From: Pectobacterium aroidearum
Lineage (GTDB): Bacteria > Pseudomonadota > Gammaproteobacteria > Enterobacterales > Enterobacteriaceae
DNA length: 64,000 nucleotides
NCBI RefSeq assembly: GCF_041228105.1
Contig: NZ_CP166097.1
Coordinates: forward strand, 4,402,001 to 4,466,000
Reading direction: 5' to 3'
Numbering within the stretch: position 1 is the stretch's first letter; each line of letters begins with the position of its first letter. The position numbers were made by a program, and so were the translations under genes. Shown here piece after piece: positions 53,421 through 62,835 of this stretch. The notes beneath the pieces were generated by a model that was not told the DNA's origin, did not search any database, and was given only the letters and a program-made list of their open reading frames with translations.

Positions 53421-54383
53421 ATGAAAATCGCAAATAGTACATTCACGTCAATTATGGCAGGTATGTTAATCAACGTGGATGCGGACATGTTACGTGAAGA
53501 AGCTGAGAACAGTAAAGGACTCCCTCTTCAGCCAACATCCATCCGTTACCGGCCTAAAGTTAAAGCAGTACTGGACGTGCTTTCTGAGCGTATGGGGATT
53601 ACCGCATCTGAGGTGACCAATATTATGCTCGACGGGTTGTTTCGCTCCACTTTTTTTCCTCTGGAAAACCGTGCTGCAAGCGTCTATGAACGATTTCAAT
53701 TACTGATGGATGCTCATGGGTTAGGGGTAACCGATATTGCTGCCTTGCTAGCCCCCTGGAATGTGAAGCTTAGCATTCTGGAAAACCGTGAAAGAACAAT
53801 GGACTATCTAACCAGCGATTTGCTAGCCACTGTAGCGCAATGGTTCCGGGTATCGCCAGAATGGTTAACGGGTGAATCACGGTTCATCGCCCCCAGCGCC
53901 AGTTATAGTTGGTATGAGCAAGTGGAGCCGGAAGCGATATGTCGCCATTTCGTCACGGGTTGTACACCAGCCGTTCCACTGACGAACGGGTTATGCCTGG
54001 AAGCGGAAAACAGTGAAGAATACAGGGATAAACATCGCGCTAATGAGGTTATATTCTGGAATTCAGAAGAGGGGGCACATTCACGTAAGTACGGAATTAT
54101 AATAAAAGAACGGCGAAATATTAATGGCGTTAAATTTGACTCTGTGTTTGCTTCATATTCCTATTACTTGAATGACGTAAGCAAGGAAAATATCGCCAAA
54201 TTGATTAATTACTGTGAATGCGCCAGTGAATGTAAAACACTGACATGGAAAGCAGTTTCACTCCCTAAGCAACATGCGTTCTTTCTATCTATGGGGGAAT
54301 TACTTCCTATTATGCTGCTGAAGACTATAGAAGAAAGTCCTCCTTGGGATGTATCAGAGTTTCTCTCTGAAGAAAAAAGATAA
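53421..54383 (+). CDS. Probable DNA-binding regulator of the island
   Basis: A 320-aa protein. Residues about 40-75 (TSIRYRPKVKAVLDVLSERMGITASEVTNIML) resemble a ribbon-helix-helix segment. Residues about 90-155 (YERFQLLMDAHGLGVTDIAALL ... VAQWFRVSPEWLTG, given here in part) resemble an XRE-type helix-turn-helix. The C-terminal half has no recognised domain. Such proteins are common regulators in integrative elements. Target and function are unknown. Confidence 0.6.
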   Translation: MKIANSTFTSIMAGMLINVDADMLREEAENSKGLPLQPTSIRYRPKVKAVLDVLSERMGITASEVTNIMLDGLFRSTFFPLENRAASVYERFQLLMDAHGLGVTDIAALLAPWNVKLSILENRERTMDYLTSDLLATVAQWFRVSPEWLTGESRFIAPSASYSWYEQVEPEAICRHFVTGCTPAVPLTNGLCLEAENSEEYRDKHRANEVIFWNSEEGAHSRKYGIIIKERRNINGVKFDSVFASYSYYLNDVSKENIAKLINYCECASECKTLTWKAVSLPKQHAFFLSMGELLPIMLLKTIEESPPWDVSEFLSEEKR

Positions 54384-54561
54384 ACAGCTCACCACTGTAA
54401 AATAGTATTAAATAAAATTAATTAATCATCTTTGTATTTTATGGTGCGCCAGCATCAGGGGATCTTTTTGTCAAAAAATTCAGAAGTGAATGTTGTGCCA
54501 GTACCAGGGAATATCCAAAAAACATAATCATAAATATTTAACCTCCATATAGGAATAAAGA

Positions 54562-55761
54562 ATGAAACACTCATTAATTACACGCGGTTTTATTATTGCG
54601 GGCATCGTGACCGCTGCTTCAGCTAATGCAGCCGGAACATGGACGGAAGCGCGCAATGATGCGATGGGCGGAACAGGGGTTGCATCATCACACTACGGCG
54701 CTGCTGCGTTGGTTAACCCCGCGCTGCTGACGAAATTCAACAAGTCAGATGATTTTAGTTTGATTTTGCCGGCAGTCGGCGCTCAGGTTTCAGACCCGGA
54801 TAATCTGGAGGATGGTGTCGATCGCATCAACAATGATTGGAAATCGTTTGAGCGTATCGTTAGTGCTAGCGGAGATGCCAGTTTAGCTGCGTCAAAGCTG
54901 CGTGGATCCTTACAAGATTTTTCTGGAAGCCATGCTAAGGCACATGCCGGTGCGTCAACTGTTGCTGCAGTTCCCAATCGCGTTCTGCCCTTTGCGGTCG
55001 TTGCTAAGGCGTGGGGAACGGCAACAGTAAAAACCAACGTGACAGATAGCGATCTCCAGTGGCTTGATGGGGTTTCAAACGGTACTGCAAACGGCTCAGA
55101 TCTGAGTTCGTTAACGTCATCCGCCAATGGCCGTGCCGCTGTCGTTGCAGACGTGGGCGTTGCGATGGCGCACGAATTCAACGTTGGCGGATTCGAGTTC
55201 TCTGCCGGTATTACACCGAAGGTACAACGCGTCTATACATTCAATTACAACGTTGCGATCAATAACTATGACAGCTCGGATTTTCGTAGTGGCAACTATC
55301 GTAACGATAAAACGGGCGCCAACGTAGATGTCGGTTTTTCAACCAATCTGAGTGATAACTGGATTGTTGGGCTTGTCGGCCAGAACCTTGTTGCACGCAG
55401 CATCGAGACGAAAGAAGTCAACGGCGTCAAAGACACGTTCAAAATCAAGCCTCAGGCAACGCTGGGAACGGCATACAGCAACGGTTTCTTTACTACTGCT
55501 CTCGATGTCGATCTGACTCCAGCAAGCCGTTTTAACTCTGATAAAGACAGCCAGTTTGTCAGCGTGGGCGGTGAGTTGAATGCCTGGAAATGGGCACAAC
55601 TGCGTGCAGGGTATCGTACAGATATTCATGACTGCGATAACTCCTACTTCACTGCTGGCATTGGCTTGTCCCCGTTCGATGTCGTACATCTGGATATCAC
55701 CGGCATGGCAGGAACAGACAGAACGTATGGTGCTGTTGCTCAATTGACGTTCACATTCTGA
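54562..55761 (+). CDS. TraF-type outer-membrane beta-barrel protein
   Basis: A 399-aa exported protein: a signal peptide (about 1-23, ASANAAG), then a barrel-like sequence with alternating hydrophobic residues and a terminal aromatic strand (AVAQLTFTF). The N-terminal NDAMGGTGVASSHYGAAALVNPALL block is typical of the TraF_2 family (plasmid transfer operon TraF), which looks like a FadL-type barrel. No other conjugation gene cluster is in the window, so it is isolated here. Role unknown; surface transport or mating-pair contact are possible. Confidence 0.8.
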   Translation: MKHSLITRGFIIAGIVTAASANAAGTWTEARNDAMGGTGVASSHYGAAALVNPALLTKFNKSDDFSLILPAVGAQVSDPDNLEDGVDRINNDWKSFERIVSASGDASLAASKLRGSLQDFSGSHAKAHAGASTVAAVPNRVLPFAVVAKAWGTATVKTNVTDSDLQWLDGVSNGTANGSDLSSLTSSANGRAAVVADVGVAMAHEFNVGGFEFSAGITPKVQRVYTFNYNVAINNYDSSDFRSGNYRNDKTGANVDVGFSTNLSDNWIVGLVGQNLVARSIETKEVNGVKDTFKIKPQATLGTAYSNGFFTTALDVDLTPASRFNSDKDSQFVSVGGELNAWKWAQLRAGYRTDIHDCDNSYFTAGIGLSPFDVVHLDITGMAGTDRTYGAVAQLTFTF

Positions 55762-55824
55762 CGATGGACAGGGGCTATTCACCAATAGCCCCTCCTGTGA
55801 ATATCAGTAGAAAGGAGAAAGCCC

Positions 55825-56517
55825 GTGAGTGACGAAAAAGAGAAATACATTGAGAAAATCCAAAAACTACTCCATTTAGCAAAACGCAGTACAAATGAGC
55901 ATGAGGCTGCAAATGCCATCAACCAGGCTCAAAATTTAATGCGTAAATTTGGCCTTAGTGAACTGGATATAGATCTGAAGTCTATTAAAGAGTTTCAGAG
56001 CGAAAATTGTCCGTCTGATGCTAACAAACTCCCTGAATATGTGGTCAGCCTAGCCAACATGCTGTGCTATGCATTCGGTGTGCGCTGTTATTACACTTGG
56101 GCAAGGAACCACCGACGCTCTGTTGCGTTCTATGGTCCGAATGAGCGACCGCAGATTGCTGCGTACGGGTTCGATGTATTGAGTATCCAGTTAGTTAAAG
56201 CCAGAGGGGAATACGTTACTTCACAAAATAAACGAATCAAACGCAGCACAAAGACCAATCGTGCTGATCAATTTTGTGCTGGTTGGGTGAGTAGTACCTG
56301 GAATGCGATTAGCCAATTTTCTGCTGAGCCAGAAGAGCTGCAGTTAATGTTGCTGTATTACAAACAGATCTCCGAAGGGTTTAGTAAACTTGAAAGCCGG
56401 GAAGCGAAAAGTTGTCGTGGTGATGACGATGCATATTCGGCTGGCTATAATTCTGGCAAACACGCCAGGCTGCACCAAGCAATTAACGGAACCTCAATGG
56501 GGAAAATAGGGAGATAA
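55825..56517 (+). CDS. DUF2786-containing protein
   Basis: A 230-aa protein with a GTG start after GAAAGGAG. The N-terminus (about 5-45, KIQKLLHLAKRSTNEHEAANA ... AQNLMRKFGL) is the DUF2786 segment, which often precedes a metallopeptidase-like domain; the remainder resembles the DUF7168 partner region, with AYSAGYNSGKHARLH at the end. Function unknown. It is common on plasmids and integrative elements. Confidence 0.8.
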   Translation: MSDEKEKYIEKIQKLLHLAKRSTNEHEAANAINQAQNLMRKFGLSELDIDLKSIKEFQSENCPSDANKLPEYVVSLANMLCYAFGVRCYYTWARNHRRSVAFYGPNERPQIAAYGFDVLSIQLVKARGEYVTSQNKRIKRSTKTNRADQFCAGWVSSTWNAISQFSAEPEELQLMLLYYKQISEGFSKLESREAKSCRGDDDAYSAGYNSGKHARLHQAINGTSMGKIGR

Positions 56518-56589
56518 CTCAGCGCAGTGATAGACCAACAGCAATGGGGAACAGGGCATGAATGACAGCTTGTCCTGTGAGTTTAAGGG

Positions 56590-56852
56590 GGCTTCAAATG
56601 TTACTGGCGCGACTTTCTGGGATACTTACAGGAAGACTTAAACGAGCTGAAAGACAGCCTTGCCTATATCGGCACCCAGATTGTGGATCTCACTGGCGTG
56701 GTCAGCAATAGCCAGTGGCGTAAATACACCGGCGGCGAAAGTCCGCGCACGATGTCGCTACACATCCTCTTCTACATGGCGGCGCAACTGGCAACGAGGA
56801 ACTGAACAAGGTTGTGGCCAAACTGATTGAAATCGGGGCATCGCTCAAATAA
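56590..56852 (+). pseudogene. Broken island gene with frameshifts
   Basis: Sequence that reads as one protein only across three frames: ASNVTGATFWDTYRKT, then RDFLGYLQEDLNELKDSL and its continuation KYTGGESPRTMSLHILFYMA, then NEELNKVVAKLIEIGASLK ending at TAA. Each frame is closed by a stop, so it is a decayed gene. The family is not recognised. Confidence 0.65.
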
Positions 56853-56952
56853 CTGAAAATTTCCTCTGAAGGCGATCACTCTTTCTCTATCTCTCTGGCA
56901 CTCGCAGGGGCATACTTAATATCTAACGCTGCCCATAACTACAGGAATAATA

Positions 56953-57369
56953 ATGAGTATTCAGCGACGTGAAGTGTATCTGGTCTTGAAACAGCTATCT
57001 GATGGCCGGTTGTTCTATGTGGAAGGAATGAGAAGTGCCCGGAATTATTTTTTTGATGGCCATGTTCGGGTACTCACAGCCCAGAGTGATTCTGCGAGCT
57101 TTATTGAATTTGAACCTGGCGAACGCCCTATGCAACTCTTCCATATACCAGATGAGAAAGGAGGTACTCAATGGCAGGCTGCTTTCCATGATTTCGGTTG
57201 CTCGCCTGAGTTCGGTAAACCTAAACTGGAATACGTTATATTTGTGGGTGCCTATTCCAACAGCCGCGAACGTACCATTAAGCTGATGAGTATGGGCATG
57301 GCTCATGCGTGGGAAATTATTGATGGCAAGCGCGAGTTGCGCGAAGGCGAGTTTGAAGAAGAATGGTAA
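56953..57369 (+). CDS. Hypothetical protein (138 aa)
   Basis: A soluble 138-aa protein with mixed beta-type sequence at the N-terminus (MSIQRREVYLVLKQLSDG) and an acidic tail (GEFEEEW). An AGGAATAATA ribosome region precedes the ATG. No domain is recognised. It lies between two gene remnants in the island. Confidence 0.6.
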   Translation: MSIQRREVYLVLKQLSDGRLFYVEGMRSARNYFFDGHVRVLTAQSDSASFIEFEPGERPMQLFHIPDEKGGTQWQAAFHDFGCSPEFGKPKLEYVIFVGAYSNSRERTIKLMSMGMAHAWEIIDGKRELREGEFEEEW

Positions 57370-57373
57370 CTGA

Positions 57374-57592
57374 CACATCGACACGATCTACGATAACCCC
57401 AGAGACTTCCAGGGCCAGTTCGTGTCCCGCCGATTCGACATAACCAGTGGCCAGGAGCCACAGCCTGCTAGCGACGCGCTGCTTGGTGAGACTTTCGAGC
57501 AAATCCGGGAGCACTGCGACCGCCAGGGTTACAACTGGCTGGATCGCAACGCCAGTTACGATCCAATGATCGTTGGTGCATTCCTGCGCTGA
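57374..57592 (+). pseudogene. C-terminal gene remnant
   Basis: A 72-codon frame without a start codon, directly after a stop codon at 57371. It encodes IYDNPRDFQGQFVSRR, then GETFEQIREHCDRQG and NWLDRNASYDPM, and ends at TGA. The clean coding character without a start indicates the end of a truncated gene. Family not recognised. Confidence 0.55.
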
Positions 57593-57651
57593 TTTAAATT
57601 TTGTTATATCAGGTAGTTCTTTTTCGTCCACCCAGATTCAAAGAGGGAACC

Positions 57652-58212
57652 GTGAGAAAGCCATACCAGTCATACGACCTGGAAATTCCTAACGACTTTA
57701 AAATGGCAGCAGTCATGGAACGTGACAGGTTAAATTTTGAATCTCCCAATATATGGTTTTACGTGGGCGCTGACTGCAGAAACCTCAATTTTGCAAAAGT
57801 AGGGATTACGATGAATGATCTAAAATCCCGCTCATACAGCTCCGCTAATCCCAATTATTACCTATTTTGTGCCTTTCAGTGCCAGCAAAGCACAACGAAA
57901 GAACAACTCAAACGTATTGAACACAGTGCTCTAAACTATCTTGACGACGTGTTCCGCTACGATAGCGGCCTGACAAAACGAGCGTGTCACTTTGAGTCAC
58001 AATACCTGTCAGAATGTTATTACGATGTCGATTTTGAGGATTTTTTTGTCCGCCTGCACGACTATCTGCTGGATAATCATAAGAGGTATTTTCAGACGAC
58101 TTCTTTAGATGAGGAAGGCTTTGAGGACAGCTATGCGTTAGCATGGCAATTCAACCCTCGCTTGTCACTCAATGCCAAAATGAGTTGGATCAGAAAGATC
58201 CTGCGGTGGTAA
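57652..58212 (+). CDS. T5orf172/GIY-YIG-like protein
   Basis: A 186-aa protein from a GTG at 57652 (ribosome site AGAGGGA). Residues about 40-80 (IWFYVGADCRNLNFAKVGIT, then SRSYSSANPNYYLFCAF) resemble the T5orf172/Mug113 branch of the GIY-YIG nuclease fold. The YVG-like and KVGIT strands and a downstream Arg are seen, but the second tyrosine motif is degenerate. Function is not known; a nuclease role is possible. It lies in the island just before the IS4-like element. Confidence 0.6.
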   Translation: MRKPYQSYDLEIPNDFKMAAVMERDRLNFESPNIWFYVGADCRNLNFAKVGITMNDLKSRSYSSANPNYYLFCAFQCQQSTTKEQLKRIEHSALNYLDDVFRYDSGLTKRACHFESQYLSECYYDVDFEDFFVRLHDYLLDNHKRYFQTTSLDEEGFEDSYALAWQFNPRLSLNAKMSWIRKILRW

Positions 58213-58330
58213 ATAGCAGCACTGAATGAAGTAACAGGTGATTTTATGCATGACACAGTCTGTGTGCACTAAAACTCCAGGTCAGTTCAAGGGCTATGTT
58301 TGTCACTGGCAAAATAGTAATAAATAAGGC

Positions 58331-58340
58331 GTCCAAGGGC
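58331..58340. repeat. Target site duplication, left copy
   Basis: GTCCAAGGGC, identical to the sequence at 59756-59765 on the other side of the IS element. Confidence 0.9.
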
Positions 58341-59755
58341 TAATGCCAGTCACTTAAGGTGGCTGGCATTGTTTTTTAACGGATATTTTGACCGTTTTTC
58401 TCTGACCTCCCGAGGATATTCCCGTTCTCGTCTCGGGGGCAATATCAGCATTGCAGCATTGCTGTAAAACTGTTTCAGTTGGCCCGGGATTGCTCCCGGT
58501 GATGCCCATGGTAGGCTGATCAAGAGTCTTAATATTTCTGATATAGCTCCGCTGAAGCTCAACTGATAGGGCAGGTATTCACCCTTAAGACTGAACGCCA
58601 TTTTTACCATTTGATAGCGAACCAGATTATATGTCAGCAGTATTCCCCATAGCTCCTGTTTCACCATTTCCGGCAGTTTGCTTCGTAGCGTCCACCTATT
58701 ACCCATTAAAAACTGTTTAGTTTCACGGTAACCCAGTTCGATTTCCCATCGGTGTTTATACAGTTCTGCCACGCTTGCTGCCGGGTAACGCATCGCATCA
58801 GTCATGGAAGTCACTACCTGCCGCTCTACGCCGTTTACTTTACGTCTGATTAACCGCACTATTAATTCATCTGGCAGTCCGGCCCATTGTTTGCGGGCTT
58901 GTACCGTCGTTTTCAGCATGATCAACTCGTCCTGCTTACCTAATCTGCGGATTACCTCATATTGGGTTCCCTTCCTAAGTGGAAGCAGCCAGTGCCGGTT
59001 TTCTCCCGCGTTGTGCCAGTTATTCAGCAGCCCTATTGACCAAAACCCTCTGTCGAACAGCGTGACACTGTTATCTGGGGCTTGCGCTGCCAATCTGGCA
59101 GCCAGGCGCATCTCGTTGACATCGTAGCTATCTATGACGCTGGCACGCAGCAGGTGACTACTTAGTTCCATCAGGCAGACCATGCGCACTTGCGGATATC
59201 CGCGTTCACCATGCTGATTACTCGCTTTACCGAAAGTATTCGCGTTATCTGGCGTATCCGGCGTGCGCCAAACGACACCATCAACCGCATTCAGGGTCAG
59301 TCCGTGCCAAAGCGGATGTCTGGCCTCTTTATTCCAATGTTGCTGTGTGAGCTCGAAGAGCACCCGAACGGCATCCTCACCCAGCGTTTTTCGGCGTGCA
59401 ACAACAGAACTGGGTGCTGTAAAGGGGCTTCCAGTGCGGTCAGCGATATCCATCAGATTAACGATGTGGGAAAGCGGCTTATTGTTGAAAATCGCCATGC
59501 CAATAACCAACCAGACCATGGACTCAAGAGGAAGCTTGCGCTTGCGCAGTGTTACGGTATCAGTGAGAGAAAAAGCTTGCTGGATGAGGTCAGGGGAAAG
59601 CAGGTCGGCAAGAGTTTGAACGTCATCTGGGGCGGTAAGATTAATAATGCCGAGAGCCTGAGAAAGTTCCATTTTAAAAGGGTCCATGTAGAGACATGAA
59701 CCCTTTTTACACTAGCCACTGGATCGTTCAACCGATCCTTAAACGATCGGCATTA
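58341..59755 (-). mobile_element. Complete IS4-family insertion sequence (1415 bp)
   Basis: One transposase gene bounded by inverted repeats. The left end starts TAATGCCAGTCACTTAAGG and the right end, read inward, TAATGCCGATCGTTTAAGG. A 10-bp direct repeat (GTCCAAGGGC) flanks it, so the insertion is intact and fairly recent. IS4 itself has similar ends and size. Removing it restores AAGGCG-TCCAAGGG-CGCCTT, a hairpin whose loop was the target. Confidence 0.93.
58350..59687 (-). CDS. IS4-family transposase
   Basis: DDE transposase of 445 aa. Catalytic residues: D136 (NAVDGVVWR), D212 (LFDRGFWS) and E317. The IS4 signature Y-(2)-R-(3)-E-(6)-K is perfect (Y310, R313, E317, K324). The frame is complete, so transposition is possible. 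An N-terminal IS4-type domain is seen at about 20-115. Confidence 0.95.
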   Translation of the reverse strand: MDPFKMELSQALGIINLTAPDDVQTLADLLSPDLIQQAFSLTDTVTLRKRKLPLESMVWLVIGMAIFNNKPLSHIVNLMDIADRTGSPFTAPSSVVARRKTLGEDAVRVLFELTQQHWNKEARHPLWHGLTLNAVDGVVWRTPDTPDNANTFGKASNQHGERGYPQVRMVCLMELSSHLLRASVIDSYDVNEMRLAARLAAQAPDNSVTLFDRGFWSIGLLNNWHNAGENRHWLLPLRKGTQYEVIRRLGKQDELIMLKTTVQARKQWAGLPDELIVRLIRRKVNGVERQVVTSMTDAMRYPAASVAELYKHRWEIELGYRETKQFLMGNRWTLRSKLPEMVKQELWGILLTYNLVRYQMVKMAFSLKGEYLPYQLSFSGAISEILRLLISLPWASPGAIPGQLKQFYSNAAMLILPPRREREYPREVREKRSKYPLKNNASHLK

Positions 59756-59765
59756 GTCCAAGGGC
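59756..59765. repeat. Target site duplication, right copy
   Basis: GTCCAAGGGC, the second copy of the 10-bp duplication. Confidence 0.9.
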
Positions 59766-60007
59766 GCCTTAAAAAATACGAGTTTCACTGCAACTGTTGG
59801 TGGCTAACCGCAAAGATCCGTGGGGGAAAACAGTCACCCGTTGTTGAGCCCTTAAGGGTTGCTCACAGGACTGACGATAACTCCCTGGCTTCGGGATAAA
59901 TAATGTCCGCTCATGGCAAGAGCTGACTGTAAGATTGCCAGCTCAGGTCTGAGCTAATACAAATTAGTGCTTTTATTCGAACGCAAGCGGTCTGTGTGGT
60001 ATTTTTC

Positions 60008-61963
60008 CTAATACAAATCAGTATCCATGTAGAAGTATCCGCCAGGCATTCCCTCAGTAGTTTTGACAAGCAACGCGCGTTCTTTCTTCCCCTTCGCCAG
60101 AGTGAAATAACGCGCCGGTGGCCAGCGATTTTTTATGAAGGCTTCCGCGATGATAATGCGTAAACGCAGTGCCATATCCCAGTCACGAGACCACCCGATA
60201 CCCGGCAGAAACGGGTAAAGTAAGGCCGCAGCACGCGATGACAGGGTCGAATCCATCAGCTTTCGGTGAAGATGACTGAAAAAAAGCTCAACACTCTGAA
60301 GCCCTTCCTCTCCACCAGAATGACACGCCAGAATCAGCAGAAAACAACCCAGCGTCTCCATCTCCTCACCCTGGATATCATTTTCAGCATGCACAAGCCC
60401 ATGTAACCAAGGTTTTATGCCCGCGCTGAAAACCGCAGGAGAAAACCAGCCTAATTGTTCTGCAATATCATACAATAAGCGTGTACGGGGCACATGCCCC
60501 AGCACTGCATCCTGGAGTAACAAACTGGGATGCTGTATTAGCGACATCATCCACAGAGGAGACATGTCCCCCTTATTATCGGAAAGTCGAGTGACCACGG
60601 CCGTCGCCGCTCTGACTGAAAAATGCTCGTAAACGGCGTCAGTTAAATCTGGATTATCTCTGCACAAAAGTGCAGAGATAAATTCGTCTAACCCAGTGGT
60701 ATCTTCTGGGATGAAGCCTATTAATGTCGCGAGCCGCTCATCGTCCAGCAATCTCTCAGACGACAGCAGAAACGCGGGGCTGCTTTTCACCATTACTTCC
60801 TGTAAGGCTGGTAATGAATGGCTCAGAAGCCAGAAGGCCTCCGTTTTGGCAACTTCAAGCAACGTTGACTGGATTAGTACACCAACACTATCCTGCGCAC
60901 TGACTGTGACAGAAAGCAGTCCGATAATCGTCTCCGCCTGTGCAGGCCATAAAGCAGCAAGTTTTTCCACTCCGGCTGAAGTCGGCCGAGGGAATACCTG
61001 CTCGCCTTGGGCAGCATATTCCAGCATTCTTTGCATAAGCCCCGCCTGCGCACCCGGTATCAGCAGGCCATCTATCAAATCTTGCTTTAGCCTCAGTGCA
61101 TCATTCGCATCAGGAAATGCCCAACTTATGAGTCTGAATACGCGGGCGGAATAATCTTCTGATTCGTTATTGTTCAGCACGTAAATTTCCGTGAGCGGGC
61201 GGAACGAGCCACGCTGCTTCCGCACATCGCCCCCATAACGCCATAGAAAGGCACGCAGCCCCTGATGTCCTATGCATTGCGCATCTTTAGCCGCAACGGT
61301 TAACCATTCCGGATAGCAAGTGTCCGCTATAGCAGAATACCTGTCAGGGGAGGCCAAGAGCGAGAGGGCATCAAAGCGTACCGCAGTGCCTGTCTTCACA
61401 CCACGGGAGGCTGCCGTCTGAAAGCGAAAGTTGCGTCGCAAGCGTGGCCACTGCTGAGACCAAACCGCAAACAACGGCGCATCCAGTTCTCCTGGTTGCT
61501 GAATTTCAACCGACGACGTCAGAGTGCCATACAACGCGGAAAGCAGTGTGCTGATCACACTGCCATCATTACGGTCGGCTATAGGAGCAGCCATAGACAC
61601 GTTTATCTCTACTTTCGTCTGGTATCTCGCACGATTTGTATGCTTGTCTGGCCGCATAACTATGGATTGCAATATCGTTAAATCATCAATGGCTTCCAGA
61701 AGTCTAGGCTCAATCAGCAAAGCATGCGTCCAGACACACCCTGGGCGTGACATCTCAGGGGCGGGCCATGTTCGCATTAATACGTAGCGTCCCAGTGAGG
61801 CAACCGGAACTCCCGTCCAGTAGCCCTCGGAATCGCCAAAAAGTGTACCTGGAGCAAGATCGCTCAGTTCAGTCAGGAGTGATAACGCCTCTCCCAACGG
61901 AAGTGAGGACGCCAGAAGTCGATGCCCATCCTCATAGCCAAAGAGACACTGATCCACGTTCAT
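60008..61963 (-). CDS. GTPase-associated protein 1 (GAP1), conflict system
   Basis: A 651-aa protein that I recognise as GAP1, the large partner of double-GTPase systems. The N-terminal domain starts with the diagnostic CLFGYEDGHRLLASSLPL (residues 6-23), then LSDLAPGTLF and GYWTGVPVASLGRYVLMRTW. A middle domain of about 250-400 and a helical C-terminal part follow; no enzyme motif is visible. Its start overlaps the stop of the first GTPase gene by four nt (ATGA). The family is predicted to act in bacterial immunity together with the two GTPases, but its biochemical role is unknown. The last gene of the operon as seen here. Confidence 0.75.
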   Translation of the reverse strand: MNVDQCLFGYEDGHRLLASSLPLGEALSLLTELSDLAPGTLFGDSEGYWTGVPVASLGRYVLMRTWPAPEMSRPGCVWTHALLIEPRLLEAIDDLTILQSIVMRPDKHTNRARYQTKVEINVSMAAPIADRNDGSVISTLLSALYGTLTSSVEIQQPGELDAPLFAVWSQQWPRLRRNFRFQTAASRGVKTGTAVRFDALSLLASPDRYSAIADTCYPEWLTVAAKDAQCIGHQGLRAFLWRYGGDVRKQRGSFRPLTEIYVLNNNESEDYSARVFRLISWAFPDANDALRLKQDLIDGLLIPGAQAGLMQRMLEYAAQGEQVFPRPTSAGVEKLAALWPAQAETIIGLLSVTVSAQDSVGVLIQSTLLEVAKTEAFWLLSHSLPALQEVMVKSSPAFLLSSERLLDDERLATLIGFIPEDTTGLDEFISALLCRDNPDLTDAVYEHFSVRAATAVVTRLSDNKGDMSPLWMMSLIQHPSLLLQDAVLGHVPRTRLLYDIAEQLGWFSPAVFSAGIKPWLHGLVHAENDIQGEEMETLGCFLLILACHSGGEEGLQSVELFFSHLHRKLMDSTLSSRAAALLYPFLPGIGWSRDWDMALRLRIIIAEAFIKNRWPPARYFTLAKGKKERALLVKTTEGMPGGYFYMDTDLY

Positions 61964-62835
61964 TCTTTCACCGACATTAACCAGACAAGAGGTTCTGTTA
62001 GATCATGCCCCTCCCCCCCTTGACCCACAATCTGGATGCGGTGGCTGGGAGCATGTCGCGCAACTTCGCTAATCGCCTGCTCGTCTTCAAGACTTACCCC
62101 CTGTGCGGAGACCCCGTAGATCTGAAACTCGAAATAAGTCTGATTCGCCCTCAGGAATTGCGCCACCAGTGGCATATGCGAGGCAAGCCAGTCACATGGC
62201 GTCAGTTCCATGTCCCGGACCAAGTCCCAGGCAGAAATCATCACCGCAATCCGACGTTTCAGGGGTTCAAAGGGAGGCCGGATCAGATCACTCAGCAACT
62301 GAACAACTTTAACCTGCGCAGGTAAATCTCGCGGTACCCATTCGCGCAACTCAGAAGTGGGTTCGTCGGGTTTAATGTCGCTGGCAGAGTTAACATCAGA
62401 CACTTGAACTGGAATACGTGCATTAAATTCATTAATGGATAATGAATCTTCTTTAACATCAGCATTAATGAAAAATAAAATGCCCCGATTTTGCGACAGC
62501 GCCTCAATAAATTCAGGCTGACACACCCGCTCTTCAACCTGGCGAGCAAACGTCTCACCCGCTAAATCTGGGAAGAATGCCTGACCACTCACTTGGGTTT
62601 CTGAATCAGTTAACTGAATAATAACGTCTTTGTCACCAATCTGAGATGTTCGTGGTACAGGAGTAAAGCTACGCCACGCCTCCGCGATCATATTCAGATA
62701 GGTAAAATCCCCGCTGCTGCCATGGAACTTAAGTCGACATTCGGCCTCGTTCGCCTCGACCAGATGCCACAGAGCAGCCAGAAACGTTGTTTTTCCTGAA
62801 GCGGGAAGTCCCATAATAGTAAAATTCGTGTTCAC
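61960..62835 (-). CDS. P-loop GTPase, DO-GTPase1-like
   Basis: A 291-aa GTPase. Walker A is G9-LPASGK15-T16-T17. The Walker B/G3 motif is D90-LAG93-E94 (FFPDLAGETF). A base-recognition motif resembling SAWD is near residue 200 (MISAWD). The motifs G1, G3 and a G4-like one are all in order. The sequence LPASGKTTFLAALW is typical of the double-GTPase family. It overlaps both its neighbours by 4 nt, so it is translationally coupled to the second GTPase and to GAP1. Confidence 0.75.
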   Translation of the reverse strand: MNTNFTIMGLPASGKTTFLAALWHLVEANEAECRLKFHGSSGDFTYLNMIAEAWRSFTPVPRTSQIGDKDVIIQLTDSETQVSGQAFFPDLAGETFARQVEERVCQPEFIEALSQNRGILFFINADVKEDSLSINEFNARIPVQVSDVNSASDIKPDEPTSELREWVPRDLPAQVKVVQLLSDLIRPPFEPLKRRIAVMISAWDLVRDMELTPCDWLASHMPLVAQFLRANQTYFEFQIYGVSAQGVSLEDEQAISEVARHAPSHRIQIVGQGGEGHDLTEPLVWLMSVKE

